From Dichetophora obliterata (Eukaryota > Arthropoda > Insecta > Diptera > Sciomyzidae): a stretch of DNA of 64,000 nt. Each line of letters opens with the position of its first letter. The first letter of the stretch is position 1. The translations under genes and the position numbers were made by a program. Positions 34,056 to 45,504 of the stretch are shown here, in pieces. The stretch spans positions 56,244,830 to 56,308,829 of the forward strand of contig OY986437.1 in assembly GCA_963920525.1 (NCBI GenBank). The letters are read 5' to 3'. The notes under the pieces were generated by a model. It did no database searches. It was not told the DNA's origin and saw only the letters and a program-made list of their open reading frames with translations.

Positions 34056-35099
34056 CCATTTAAGCTACTTACCTCTGCGCTTTTAAGGTTATCACCAATT
34101 TCTTAATGCCGTTTGCAAAATAAAAGTGTTATTTTTAAATATTTTTTAATTTTTATTTCAAATCATTTGAAAAATATTACTTTTTTGATCAAATAAAAAT
34201 AAAATTTTAATTGTTCATAGAACTTTACAAACTATTTTTTTTAAATTTTTTTTTATGGAACTTTAAAAATCGCATATTATAAACGACAAACCATTAGCAT
34301 GCATCTGAAACATGCTTACAAATAGTCCTAGACAATGGAATTGTAAAATAGTCCATGCCTTTTTAAAAACAATAGGCATAATATTTATTATCAAAGTAAA
34401 GCGATTATCAAAGTAAATACCGATTAACTTTAATAGCAATTTTTTTAATATTTGCCAACAAGCACGCTGCAAAGCCAAAACTAAAATGGAGAAATTTGTC
34501 TTTTGTGGTTTTAGTATCTTCAGTAAAAGCGTGAAAACCGTATTGAGGCTACAATAGCCGTATTAGAGTTTCTCTACACGCAATATTTAAAAGTTGGTTG
34601 CAGTAGCCACAATACTAAATGTATCACAACTGTAACCACAGCTCTTGTTTTCAAAAGACGCTCAACATAATTTTTGTTTTTTTTTATGATTATTGCAGAT
34701 TCAATTAGGGCTATGAGAGCTCTCATAAAGTGCTTGCAATAAACTTTCAGCTAAGGTGACTTCATTTCATATATTATAACTCTAGTATGGCTACTACAGC
34801 CTCATCTTTTTCATGGCAGCCGTGTACAAAATTCAATATTTCCCTGTGTGTATGTAAAAAAATGAAACAAGTGTGAGATAAAAACTCAGGATATGCTAGT
34901 ATAAAATAAGTTTTCATTTAGTAATGTTTTATTTTTAAGGCTAAATTTTTTGCGTTTTTTAGGTATTTTTTGTCAGTTTTAAGGTCATTTTCTGCAGTTT
35001 TTAGGTAATTTTTGTCATTTTTTTATTTAATTTGCTGCAGTTTTTTAGGTCATCAAAATCCGAGCCCTGCTCATAACTTTCTTATATGTGGTTTTATGC
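34056..35099. other. AT-rich spacer
   Basis: No supported gene. GGTCATTTTCTGCAGTTTTTAGG-like low complexity occupies 34930-35060. Confidence 0.4.
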
Positions 35100-35900
35100 A
35101 AAATGTTTTATAAACAACTTGAATGTATGTCTATGTATTTGGATATGTTTGTATGGGGGTATGTTTGTATGGGAGTATGTTTGTATGGGGGCATGTGTGT
35201 ATATCCCGTATAGACTCCAAAACGGCTAAACCGATCTTTATGAAAATTTCAGGGAAAATTAAGCAACATTTGGAAAGTGTTCCTGTGATGTTTGGTGTCG
35301 ATGGGACAAGGAGGCGTGGAACATCCTTTATAAGCAAAATTTGAGCTATCACCCACAGACCAAAAAAAGAGATATATGTTAGGATATATTAGTATTGATC
35401 GAAAAAAACAAAAATTTGTTTTTAAAAAGCAAAGGTAATAAAAAAAAGTAGCTTTGTTCAGATGATTACTATCGGCAATTGTACAAAAAATGGACGTGGT
35501 CGCATCTTATTGCTCATTTTCTCGAATAACGCATAAATCAAAATTTTTGGGTTAATTATGCAGAAGTGTTCTTTATATCATGCTTCCTATTATGTAAAAA
35601 TTTCATGATATTATTTTGAATATTCTTCGCGTGAGAATAGAAAATGCCTCAATCTTTTCATACATGCAAATTGACTTTTTTTTTGAGTTATGACATTATG
35701 AAGTTATTCAAGCAAATCATGCCAATTCTGGTGCTGTACTTTTTTATAGTAAAACTCAGTATGTAGAAGCACAAAGTGACGGTCACTATACATAAATGAT
35801 GCCACGCCCACTTTTACCGCCTACAAATCAATACAACTTCTATATATCAGACTAATTTAGAAAAGCAGTTTCACTGATAACAATTTATTGGCGTTTAACA
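35100..35900. repeat. Outlying pieces of the satellite families
   Basis: At 35140-35200 GTATGTTTGTATGGGGG repeats occur, followed by ACTCCAAAACGGCTAAACCG and a GGAGGCGTGGAACATCC block like that of the 30.8-32.9 kb satellite. At 35808 CCACGCCCACTTTTACCGCC and at 35870 CAGTTTCACTGATAACAATT resemble parts of the same families. The pieces are separated by unrelated AT-rich sequence. Confidence 0.6.
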
Positions 35901-35939
35901 ACGGGTTCATTATAATTATTAGAAGACCAAAAGACACTG

Positions 35940-37620
35940 AAGTATTAAAAACACGTACTAAAATACATAAATTTATTTTAAAAATTTAAAATCCAATAAC
36001 AACAAATTAACTTAAATAATAAAATAAACAAATTATACTAATAATAAAAACTTTAAAATCAAATGACAGTAAAAATACACAAAAATATGCTTATTTAGCT
36101 CAAAACAAAACATAATTACAAATTTTACAAAACTGTTTTTAAAAAATAGTCAGAATCCCAAAAAATACAAATTAAGTGTATAAATAGTTTTACATCAAAT
36201 ATATATATATATATAAAAATATTTATAAATAATCATAAACAAATTATTTTGAAAATTATAAAAATACTCCTATAAAAAAATTTTTATATACTGATTTAAT
36301 ATTATGTTATATACTTTGAATTATTATAATGTCAAAAAAAACTTAGGGCACATATCCACATCAATATATATAACAAACTGAAAATTGAATAATGACAAAA
36401 CGACTAATAATATAAAATAAAGAAAGCTTCATACTAAAAATAATTAACATACAAAATGTTAATAATAAAAATATACAAAAAAAAAAATACCTAATTTGCT
36501 TAAAACAAAACATAACGGCAAATGTTCAAAAATTGTCAACAAACCAAAAAAAGGTGTATTCTGCTAATTGTATAGCAAATATGTATGCAAATATTAATCA
36601 ATAAAAAAAAATTATTTTGTTAATTATAAAAATACTCTTATAAAAAAAAAGAATTCAGAAAATATAAAAAAATAGTAAGAAAAAATAATTATTAATATAA
36701 AAGAAATTTAAGTTACTGAAACACATAAATATGTATACTAGGGCGGTCGATTTAAAAATCGCCAATTACTCGATGAAAATCGTATTTTAGGGATCAAAAT
36801 AAGAAACTTCGCCCGAGGAACTATACCTCTAAAACGAATTCTAATGCCCCAACTTTTGACTTTTGTCCCGTAGAGTCAAATTTTGAAAAATCCCTCTTTG
36901 ACCCTTTTAGAGTGCCCCAATCGAGTCCAAATGTATGACCGACCCCCACTAACTTTGGAGGGCCGATTCACCCATACCAGTGGCTACCCCATTTCACAGA
37001 TTTTTTCATGTAAAGTGCCAAAAATTGTGATTTTTTAAATGTTTGTATGGGGAACCCCCCAGGGGTTCCAGGGAGTGTGTCACTGGCATGGTTGGATCGG
37101 CCCTCCAAAGTAAGTGCTGGTCGGTCATACATTTGGACTCGATTGGGGCACTCTAAATGGGTCAAAGAGGGATTTTTAGAAATTTGACCCTACGGGACAA
37201 AAGTTGGCGCATTAGAATTCGTTTTAGAGGTATAGTTCCTCGGGCAAAGTTTCTTATTTTGATCTTTAGAATACGATTTTAACTGAGCAATGGGCGATTT
37301 TTTTGCCTCCCCACAAATCGACCCGGCTAATGTACACAAAAAAAAATAAAAATTTATTAACAATAAAATGACATAAAAAGAGCTTAATACTAAAAGTAAT
37401 GACATAAACGTAAAACACTATTAGTTAAACTAATTAAAAAAAAATTGATTTGCTAAAAACAAAACACAAAAACAAATTCTACAACACTTTTTATAAAAAA
37501 TGGTCTAATTTCCCAAAAATACAAATTAATCTAAGACATAAAAAAATACATACAAGCCCACAAAAAACGAAATTCTAAAAAAATAGGAAAACTTCTATAG
37601 TACTCAATCAATTAAAGTAC
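35940..37620. repeat. Very AT-rich, loosely repeated segments (about three copies)
   Basis: The sequences AAAACAAAACATAA plus CAAATTTTACAAAACTGTTT and CAAAAAATACAAATTAA recur near 36100, 36505 and 37455, each followed by similar AT-rich text. The third copy lies after the MITE at 36741-37327, which appears to have split the second unit. Confidence 0.5.
36741..37327. mobile_element. 587-bp nearly palindromic MITE with TA duplication
   Basis: TA lies at 36739-36740 and 37328-37329. The left arm (36741 to about 36990) and right arm (about 37085-37327) are inverted over roughly 240 bp, for example AGAGTGCCCCAATCGAGTCC (about 36910) against its inverse (about 37133), CTTTGGAGGGCCGAT against its inverse near 37095, and ACTATACCTCTAAAACGAAT against its inverse near 37215. 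The loop is only about 100 bp. No gene is present. TA flanks suggest mobilisation by a Tc1/mariner-type transposase. Confidence 0.88.
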
Positions 37621-38900
37621 TCAAAATTGAACATATTCTGGCAGTTGAATATTAGAATGCTGAACATTTTAATATAAATTTATTTCGATTTCATTATCCG
37701 AACATTAAACATTTATTTTTTTTTTATTTTCATTTACTTGTAATCAGCCTTTTAATTTAGTCTAATTTTTACATGTGGAATAAGAAAAAATTATTACTTA
37801 TTAGAAATAGTGACTAAATATACGTTGACGTTCTTATATACAAACACATTTATAGCTTTCAAAATAAATTCAAAAAATAGTTTCAAAACTATCGTCTATA
37901 TACTTTTCAGTCGCAAAATACACAAAAACAATCTGTACTCGATACAGACACTAACTTATATATCTATTATTATTCAAGATTATTTTAATCTAGCAACGAT
38001 TTGCAGTACTCTGTGCAAATTCGGTTTCATCTTTTGAAGGTACGCACGAATTATTGTATAGTCCCACTGATATTTTTTTTATTAATATTTTAGTAGAGAG
38101 CCCATTGATTATGATTTTCTTACTCATTGCCAAAAAATTTAAAATAAATTAGGTGTATTTTAAGATATCCTTTGACTAAAAATTATGTTCTGCAGATGCT
38201 TTTTATTACTTGCTGGTCATCCTGCCATTCTGTCATCCAGCCTTCCTGCAACATGATGACCATAATTACAAGTTTTCCTCCTCATCTAATTTTCATTAAT
38301 CTTAGACGTAGATTAGATCTATTTAATTTCATTAATCATGTAACAATAAACGGCAGCAAAAAAGTTTCCTAATCTACCCAAAAACATCGTTAGTCTCTGC
38401 GCCAACAACACGTTTTCACTTCGTCTATTTAATAAGCTTGGTTCGAGGCAGGCAAAAGGATGGAGAAAAAAAAACTTTAGACAAGAACTGAAAAATGGTG
38501 GGTAATGAAAAAATTAATTATGATAGGAAACTGTTATGGTTGTAGGAAGTGAAGAATGAAACAAAAAACATGAAAATAATTTCAGCGACAATTTATTTAC
38601 ATTTTGCTGCATTAAAATTGTTATAAGAGGGGCAAGAAATTATGCAAATTATATAAAGAACATCACGTTCCAATGTTTTGATATAAATTTATGATTAATA
38701 AAAAAAAAGTAGCTCTTAACTTTTTGATTGATGTTGGCTTGACTTTTCTTCATCGTAGCAAGGCGCAATTGAAACGTTACATTGCTGAATCATTTTCTAA
38801 AAACAATGTGACACTTTTCAATGTCAGTTTTCATTAGTGAGAAAGCATAAACGTGGAGTTTAACGTCAAGATATGTATATTTGAAATTAAATGTTTGAAT
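37620..38900. other. AT-rich spacer
   Basis: Short frames at 37810-38037 and 38172-38372 carry no recognisable motif. Nothing else seen. Confidence 0.45.
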
Positions 38901-38903
38901 ATA

Positions 38904-39240
38904 CAGTGGTCAACAAAAGTCTACATATCGCTTATATTCAATATGACCTATCTAAAAAAAAACTTTTTTCAGGAGAGCAAAAAAACCGTTTAAATCTTTT
39001 AGTGTACAAATATTCACCAACCAAAGTACCATAATATTGCACTAAATTAGGATCGGGTAGCAGCGGTACACTTTCGTAGCAGAGCGTGGAAAATTTTTTT
39101 AAGTACCCCTTGCCCACAAACAATAGTGGTTTAACCCTTATAATGGAAAACATTAAGTCAATTACTGTAATAGTTTGAATTCTATTAAGAGTATTTTTAT
39201 TTATGTTACTATAAATACTGGTGTCATGTGTGGAGTGCAT
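38904..39240. mobile_element. Possible Tc1-like element end
   Basis: After TA at 38902-38903 the sequence reads CAGTGGTCAACAAAAGTCTA, resembling the CAGTGG...AAAAGT...TACAT terminal motif of many Tc1-family elements. I found no matching inverted end and no transposase motif. A 100-codon minus frame (38938-39240) is not recognised. The call is weak. Confidence 0.3.
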
Positions 39241-39293
39241 ATCATATTAAGCATATAATAAAAATGTCTTTAAAACTAATTATTAACATGCTA

Positions 39294-39740
39294 CACTCAA
39301 AACATTTATTAGTAAAATTTCTACGAATGATATTAGTAAAGGATATATTCGCACATTCTACAAATATTCGTACAATATACAAATTATTTGTATCGTGATA
39401 TTTTTACGAATCCATTCGTAAAATGTTTCTTATACCTGATGTAGTATCTACGAATAAATTAGTTTTATATACTAATGATATTCGTAAACAAAATTAAACA
39501 ATTCGTATTAGTGCTTTGTACGAATGACTGTGTACATATAAATAATAATATTCGTAAATTTCTCGTACGAATAATTTCGTAATTTCTTTCATTACATTCG
39601 TAGTATTTACTAATGCTTTCGTACTATTTACGAATGAAAAATCATATAAGTAGAAAAAATTCATTCGTAGGCTGGCAGTACGAATTATTAGTTGAATGTA
39701 CGAATTATTAGTAGAGTTTAAAAAATTTTAAAACCGAAAT
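39294..39740 (+). mobile_element. TTCGTA-rich TA-flanked MITE, copy 1, truncated
   Basis: It starts after TA (39292-39293) with CACTCAAAACATTTATTAGT and follows the copies at 59665 and 62873 closely (ACGAATGATATTAGTAAA, TCTACAAATATTCGTAC, CTAATGATATTCGTAAAC) up to AAACCGAAAT at 39740. The distal half, including the tRNA-like module and the right terminal repeat, is missing. Sequence after 39740 is unrelated. Confidence 0.82.
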
Positions 39741-40589
39741 ACTCATTTTTTTCATTTGAAATAATCAATCAGTTGAAACGTAATATTTTGTACAGCGCCG
39801 GTAAAACAAATATGTCTCTTTAAAAAATCTTTGCTTATTTACTAACAGTAGTCCCAAACATGTATCTATTAATTTAAATTGTTTTAGTAAAAAGATAAGT
39901 GAACAATTAAAATTTATTAAAAGAAGCACCAGGAATAAGAATAAATGATCAGATAAATACAGTTATCAGGGGCATCTGCTAATTGCGAAAAAGACGAGGT
40001 GAGTACCATTTGTTTTATTTTGATTATGTGTGGATGACAATTCTTGAAAACATTGTCGGTTATGATTTGTAAGTTAGCTTAGGTAGTTTTTTCTTATTTA
40101 TTTCTGAAATTTTACTTAACTTTTACTTTTTGAATATTTTTTCAGCGTTGGCCTTTATTGCTGCATATAAATATTATTTATGTATAATTTAAATATTCTG
40201 AATATTATAATTAACTGAATATCCAATTATTTATTTATTTTATATATTTATAACATTGGTCTGTAGTTATATGTGTAACTGAAAAATATACGTATAAATG
40301 TTCTTTTGGAGGTGGCAGTAATCAACACTCACAGAACTAAACCCATTGCCGCAACCGAAAAATTGCCCTACTAACTTGCCACAATTGCCACAATTGCCAC
40401 AATCGCCAATTTCCCAATTGAGCTAATTGCGTCATTCCGTTGCGAGAACGGAACTGCAGACAAGCTTTTGAGCCATTCGGTTGTGCACAACGAACTGTTT
40501 ATCGCGCTTATTAGATGTCAGTTATATGAACCGAGTCTTCCCATCGTTTCGACTTACGAGTGTGAAAAATAAACGATGAAAATAAACAT
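39741..40589. other. Spacer
   Basis: No supported gene. A CACAATTGCCACAATTGCCA short repeat occurs at about 40380-40410. Confidence 0.4.
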
Positions 40590-41040
40590 GCTTTGTTGAT
40601 GCTAATTTTGCAAATTTGCATATTTTTAAGAAGAAATAAATTAGATTTATTTCAACTGCACAAGTTTTATTTAATAAAAATTGAATCACTTCACTTTGAA
40701 CACTTAACCAACCACTTGCAGCGAGAATACCGACCGAACCATAAACAAAGGCGCGACGAGCAACATAGCGAGTGTAAAAATCAAACGACGGAAACAAGGA
40801 TTGCTTTGTTGTTTCTTATTGTACATTTGCAGTTATTTAAGAAGAAATTAATTTAATAAATACAGACTGCACAAGTTATATATATTATATATTAGATAAA
40901 ATATATTTTTAATTAATTCCTTTACCTAAAAACACTTCAACAACTTGCACCGAGAACACACACTAGAAATCAACCGAATACTGAAAGAGGAACGAGCAAC
41001 ACAGCGAGCGTGAAAAAAGCGACGGTTGTGGTTAAGGTGA
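40590..41040. repeat. Diverged tandem duplication, ~215-235-bp unit
   Basis: GCTTTGTTG at 40590 and 40803 begins two copies that share TTAAGAAGAAAT, CTGCACAAGTT, ACTTGCAGCGAGAA/ACTTGCACCGAGAA, CGAGCAACATAGCGAGTGT/CGAGCAACACAGCGAGCGT. The second copy has extra TATATA sequence. Its origin is unknown. Confidence 0.65.
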
Positions 41041-42311
41041 CCACATGTAAGTTATTTTTATTGACTATTCGTCTGTTGCAATTGACTTTGGTGGCGGTGC
41101 AACTGAATATTGAAACATCGTTGCAATTCGGTGGTAACGCAAGAAAAATTCTATTGACAGAATTGACAATGCGGATATTTCAACTACTCCTTTTATCCGT
41201 AAATCTGTAATTGTACTGGTCAGTTGTTTTGGATAAATTGAGATTGCTTAGACGGGAAGTAAGTTGAAATGACAAATTCCATTCAGTTCTTGCAACTAAA
41301 GCATAAATATTTAATGTTAACCGAATTGTTATTTAGGCATAAAGTTACAATAATAAACTAAGCATTTACGTCAGCCGAAAGTCGATTATGCTTATTTAAT
41401 AACAGTTAAATAAACAGAGCGAAAAGGTACATCACTTCTCGGGAAACTGTACAACAAATATCGAAACTGGAAAAACAACCTTACTCGAAAAGCAATATTT
41501 ACTGGCCCTACAAGTAAAAAGGCAATAAATTATGAATATAAAGTTATAGAAAACGAAGATGAGCACATTAGAATGCTGAAAAACGGTTTCCATGTGATTT
41601 CCTACGGTGAAAAAAATGGTGCATTGGGCTGCATGCGCTGCTACACAGTTGAATTCGATTAAAGACATTGAAAACTCATCGAAGCAAATTATTGACATTT
41701 GGCCCCAAGTATAAAACTCCAGATGGTTTCCGTTTGGTAAGCTAAAAATTATTTTAATAAAAAAATTCGTGGTTATATTGCTATAACATGACGTTTTTTA
41801 AGATTGATTCGGACTTTAAGTTCATGTTCGGATCATCAAAGGATGGAGCTCTGTAGCTCGTTCCTGTTAAAAAAATCGGCAAGTTACCGATTTGTGTGAC
41901 GTCACGAGTTATCGATCCCTAGTTACCGATTTCGTGACAACTAATGTTTCTGTACGTTTAAATCGGTAAAAACTCGGACCGTGATGAAAAAGAACACAAA
42001 TTGAGAAGAAAAGTTGCGAAATTGAGTCAGATGACAAGCAGCTGTTTACTCGAATGTATTATTTTAGTATTATATATTATATTTTTCACTTTATAACAAA
42101 TAGGTCTTGTTAATAAAAAGTGAATATTTGCAGTTTAAGAAAATTAATTATGTTATAATGATGTGTGTTAATGGTTGCGGTTGTAAATAATGTAAATAAT
42201 TTTACACTAAGTGCTGTGCTGCAAAAACTTAGCAAATATATGCAACCGGTTACTTTTTCATAGCTCAAACAAATACTGTTTTGCTAAAATTTTTAACTTT
42301 TATGTAAGTAG

Positions 42312-43664
42312 CAGAGATCTGCAACAAGTAAATTGAAAATCAAGCTACTTGAAAAAATATCAAGCTTTGAGTTGATATGCAGGAATTTGATTTATTTTTT
42401 TCCTTACAATTCGCGACTGGCTTCTGAAAAACGAATCATATGTCTGACGTGATTCTATTTTGTTTCTACTCCATATGAGTTGGTGGAAAAAGTCAAGTTT
42501 TCTACTTTTCAACTCTGATTTCGACTATATGCGACTGACGATCGTTTGTTTCGTTGTTCGTTTCATTTATTATGCAGAGTTCGTGTAACTTTTTTCCTGT
42601 TGTTATTGCCATAATATTAGGTGGCAACCCTATTTCAAAATATCATAATTTGGAAATTTTGACAATGGATTCGGATTCAGCGACCCATTTTTGGTGTACT
42701 ATTTTTTTGCCAGCCCTGAATTCATATTTCAGCCCTGAATTCATAAAACTACAAAAAATAAAGGAGGCCTACAAAAAATTAATTAGATGGTGGAGGAAAA
42801 ATTAATCCACCATCTTGAATTTTAAAATTCTGACTTTAGATTCAAAATCAGCGATCCCTTTGCACTGATAAATGATGTTTAAAACTCTTAAAAATACATT
42901 ATATTAGGTGGCAGCCCTATTTCAAAATTTCATATTTTGGAAATTTTGACAATGGATTCGGATTCAACGACCCATTTTTGGTGTACCATTTTTTTTGCCA
43001 GCCCCGAACTCATAAAACTACAAAAAATTAAGGTGGCAACCCTAACCACCATCTTGAATTTTAAAATTCTGACTTTAGATTCGAAATCAGCGAATCCTTA
43101 ACACTGATAAATGATGTTTTAAACTCTTAAAAATACATATTATTTGGTGGCAATACTGTGGTAAACATTTATGTCACAACCCTAACCTCCATCTTAAATT
43201 TTAAAGCTGTGACATTATATTCGAAATCAAATCCGTTGTCAGTATTTAAAAATAACAAGATTTCGCAAAAATAATAAAAAATCAAGGTGGCAACTCTATC
43301 CGCCATCGTAAATTTAAAAGTTTGACATCATCTTCGAAACTTCCTCTTCACTGAGTGCACAGACGCTTAAGCTCTCTCTAAACAAGCTCATTGAATTTTT
43401 TGGATACTTGCTTTAATTGGATACTTGCCTTCAATTTTAAGCTTTTCAAGCTTTTTGCCGAAGGCATCAAGCTTTCCTTTACTTGAAACTTCGTGCCGTT
43501 CGGTTGTAAGCTAGCATACTTGCAAGTCGCAAGCTGTCGTTGGCTTATTTATATTCAATTACAAGCTATACTTGATTCAAAATTATCAAGCTCAAGCTAG
43601 CTTGAACTTGTATTTTAAGCAAGTACTTGAAATAGAGTTTCAAGTAGGCTTGTGCAGTTCTCTG
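42312..43664. mobile_element. hAT-like non-autonomous element nested in the 2.25-kb element
   Basis: GTAAGTAG (42304-42311) and GTAAGTAT (43665-43672) form an 8-bp duplication with one change. Ends are inverted: CAGAGATCTGCAACAAGTA on the left, CAGAGAACTGCACAAGCCTA read inward from the right. CAAGCTTGA/CAAGTACTTGA-like motifs crowd both subterminal regions (42345-42380, 43400-43640). CAG ends plus 8-bp duplications fit hAT. No transposase is present; the middle is filled by a tandem repeat. Confidence 0.78.
42590..43330. repeat. ~280-bp tandem repeat, two full and one partial unit
   Basis: Units carry TTAGGTGGCAACCCTATTTC, TTTTGACAATGGATTCGGAT, CGACCCATTTTTGGTGTAC, CATCTTGAATTTTAAAATTC and TCAGCGATCCCT...CACTGATAAATGATG. 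They start near 42618, 42903 and 43143, the last being diverged and shortened. They are related to the GGATCC-rich units at 28.5-29.4 kb. Confidence 0.72.
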
Positions 43665-44413
43665 GTAAGTATGCATTATTTATAAATTGTATTACCTTTA
43701 AAACTAAAACTTTTTTAAGAATAACAAAATATTTCAATCAGTAAAAAGTTCAACTTATATGAAAGTAACCATTTTTAAAGGTATATTTCGAATACTTATA
43801 ACCTAATAATACACAACATTACTGTTATTAGATAAATCGGTAGAATTCTCACTTGCCACAAAGCCAGTGATAAAAGTGACACATTTTTATCGATTCACTT
43901 TACGTACAGAAACACTTTTTTTAAAAGGTTCCATTGAAATGAAATCGGAACATGTGACAGCTTATCGATTTGGAATGAACGAATCAAACAGAAATCGATT
44001 CAGATTCATACAGAAACATTGCAAGTGAGAATGACGTCAGAGTGACGTCAAATCGGTAATATGAGTCGGTAACTACGATCGCTACGAGTTACAGGAACGA
44101 GCCACTGGAGTTCTTAAATACATTTTGCACTTTGTTGGTAAATGAAGTCCTTCCCAAACATATTTTAAAATTTTAGAGCTCTGATGATATCAATTTGTTA
44201 AACAAGTTGAGTGCAGAGTAGAATAATTTAGAAGAAGGTAATTATTTATTACAGTAAAAAATAAAGTTCAATATTTAAACAGAATTAAAAATAACGATTT
44301 TTCTATTCTTAAACGGGAGTATGTCAAAATCGATACAATAATTTTTGACTTCGGTTTGGTCTCAGATTAAAAAAAAATATTAAATTTGTTGAGTAGTGTT
44401 ACTTGCTTTAGTA

Positions 44414-44517
44414 ATTAAAAGTTTCAGTGACCTCAACTCCATAAAAGTGCTTTTGCCCAGGTAAGACGAAAGGGTATAAAGAACCTTTTTGGAGTTGCGG
44501 TCACTTAAACTTTTAAT
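44414..44517. repeat. 104-bp hairpin with 28-bp arms
   Basis: ATTAAAAGTTTCAGTGACCT with CAACTCCA (44414-44441) is inverted at 44490-44517 with about 25 of 28 matches. The loop of ~48 bp includes GCCCAGGTAAGACGAAAGGG. It lies between coding-like blocks of the gene relic and could be a tiny MITE in an intron. Confidence 0.7.
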
Positions 44518-45504
44518 TTAATATTTTTCAATCACACCACTTTACTGAAAATAATATTTGCATTTTTTCTATTTGCTTAAACTTTAGATGCAAATCGATT
44601 ATTGCATTCCGGCTAATTCAAGTATTGTTACCATTTTTCAGAATCAGGAAAAAAAGCAATTGCTTCCTACAATAAGCTTTCACTACAAAGAAAGAATTTT
44701 ATACCTTTAACAAGTCCCGGAATTCATTCATTCTGGTTTGTCGAACACTAATTAAATGCAAGGAAATGTATGATTGCAAAGTGGTAGCAGAAAAATCGGT
44801 TGCAACGTATATTTCTGCAATTGTATCCATTTTCGAACCACAACATTTTATGGTAGATTTGGAAAATATATCCTATAAATTCCTTAAGTTTTCCAAAGCA
44901 TTGGGCGTATGCTTTAAGGCATATTTTATTTTTAATATGCAATACCCAGAAGCATCGGAAAACATGTGGGAGTTTTTAAATAAACAATTTTACCAAATGG
45001 CAAGTGGCAGAGCAAAAACAAATCCCACAACTGATGCTTTTTTGCATGAGATTCAATGCAAGTAGATACTTTTTCGAAATATTTTTAATGTTAACTGTAG
45101 GCTGGGTCAATTGTTTTTGTCAAAAAGCGTATAGAAAAAACGTAATTTACGAAGAATTCTAAGAAAACTTCCCCAAGAAACTATGGGTCTAAAATAAAAA
45201 ACCTAGCTCCCGCCAAGAGACATCAAAATTCGCATTTGTAAAAATTTTAAAACAATCGTAGTTTTATTGAAAAATTTTTTTATATGAAAGAAATGCCATA
45301 TATTTAATTTATATTGGCCTTATTTCTGCTTCATCTTTTTAAGCCAAATTTTAGAACATTTTTTTTTTTGTTAAATTTACGCAAAACTTAAGTTTGTAAT
45401 GTTATTGAACAATCAGTGAGAATACAGCTTTTTTTAAATTCACGTTTTATTTTATAAATTCAGGCAACAGAACGTCTTAAATAAAAAAAAACGGGATTTA
45501 TTTT

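Larger units (their letters stand above)
41853..44105. mobile_element. 2253-bp non-autonomous element with 9-bp target duplication
   Basis: TGGAGCTCT (41844-41852) and TGGAGTTCT (44106-44114) are a 9-bp duplication with one change. Ends are inverted: GTAGCTCGTTCCTGT on the left, GTGGCTCGTTCCTGT read inward from the right. Inside both ends lie TGACGTCA, ATCGATT and TTACCGATTT motifs in several copies. No transposase was recognised. The element sits within a coding exon of the gene relic, so it interrupted that gene. The 9-bp duplication suggests Mutator-like or related transposition, unproven. Confidence 0.8.
41408..45065 (+). pseudogene. Broken intron-containing gene of an uncharacterised insect family
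   Basis: Coding-like blocks read in order. Exon 1 (41408-41736) gives GCMRCYTVEFD, then IKDIENSSKQIIDIWPQ and, after a one-base frame change, YKTPDGFRL. A GTAAGC...TTTTAAG intron follows at 41737-41802 (66 bp), and exon 2 continues IDSDFKFMFGSSKDGAL, cut at 41852 by a 2.25-kb element. After it come SSDDINLLNKLSAE (44177-44218), GKKAIASYNKLSLQRKNFIP (44647 on) and, after another frame change, the open frame 44766-45065 with SKALGVCFKAYFIFNMQYPE and MWEFLNKQFYQ. The K/R-x-PDG-x-x-LID-x-DF and LKA-x-x-CFK-x-x-x-x-FN-x-x-YP-x-x-x-x-x-x-W patterns resemble uncharacterised arthropod proteins I remember, often TE-like. Function unknown; the exon chain after 44105 is uncertain. Confidence 0.45.

Noticed and set aside
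33653..34063. Repeat-protein gene in the 63-bp array
   Set aside because: The frame is open on both strands because the unit is a multiple of three; there is no ATG-led start and no flanking gene structure.
38938..39240. 100-codon minus-strand frame next to a Tc1-like end
   Set aside because: No DDE motif or helix-turn-helix pattern seen, so not called as a transposase.
41432..41698. 88-codon minus-strand frame
   Set aside because: It mirrors the better-supported plus-strand exon of the gene relic, which continues through a splice site.
44138..44176. Possible 39-bp intron after the 9-bp duplication
   Set aside because: GT and AG are present, but the length is below usual insect introns and the frames on the two sides do not agree without an extra change.
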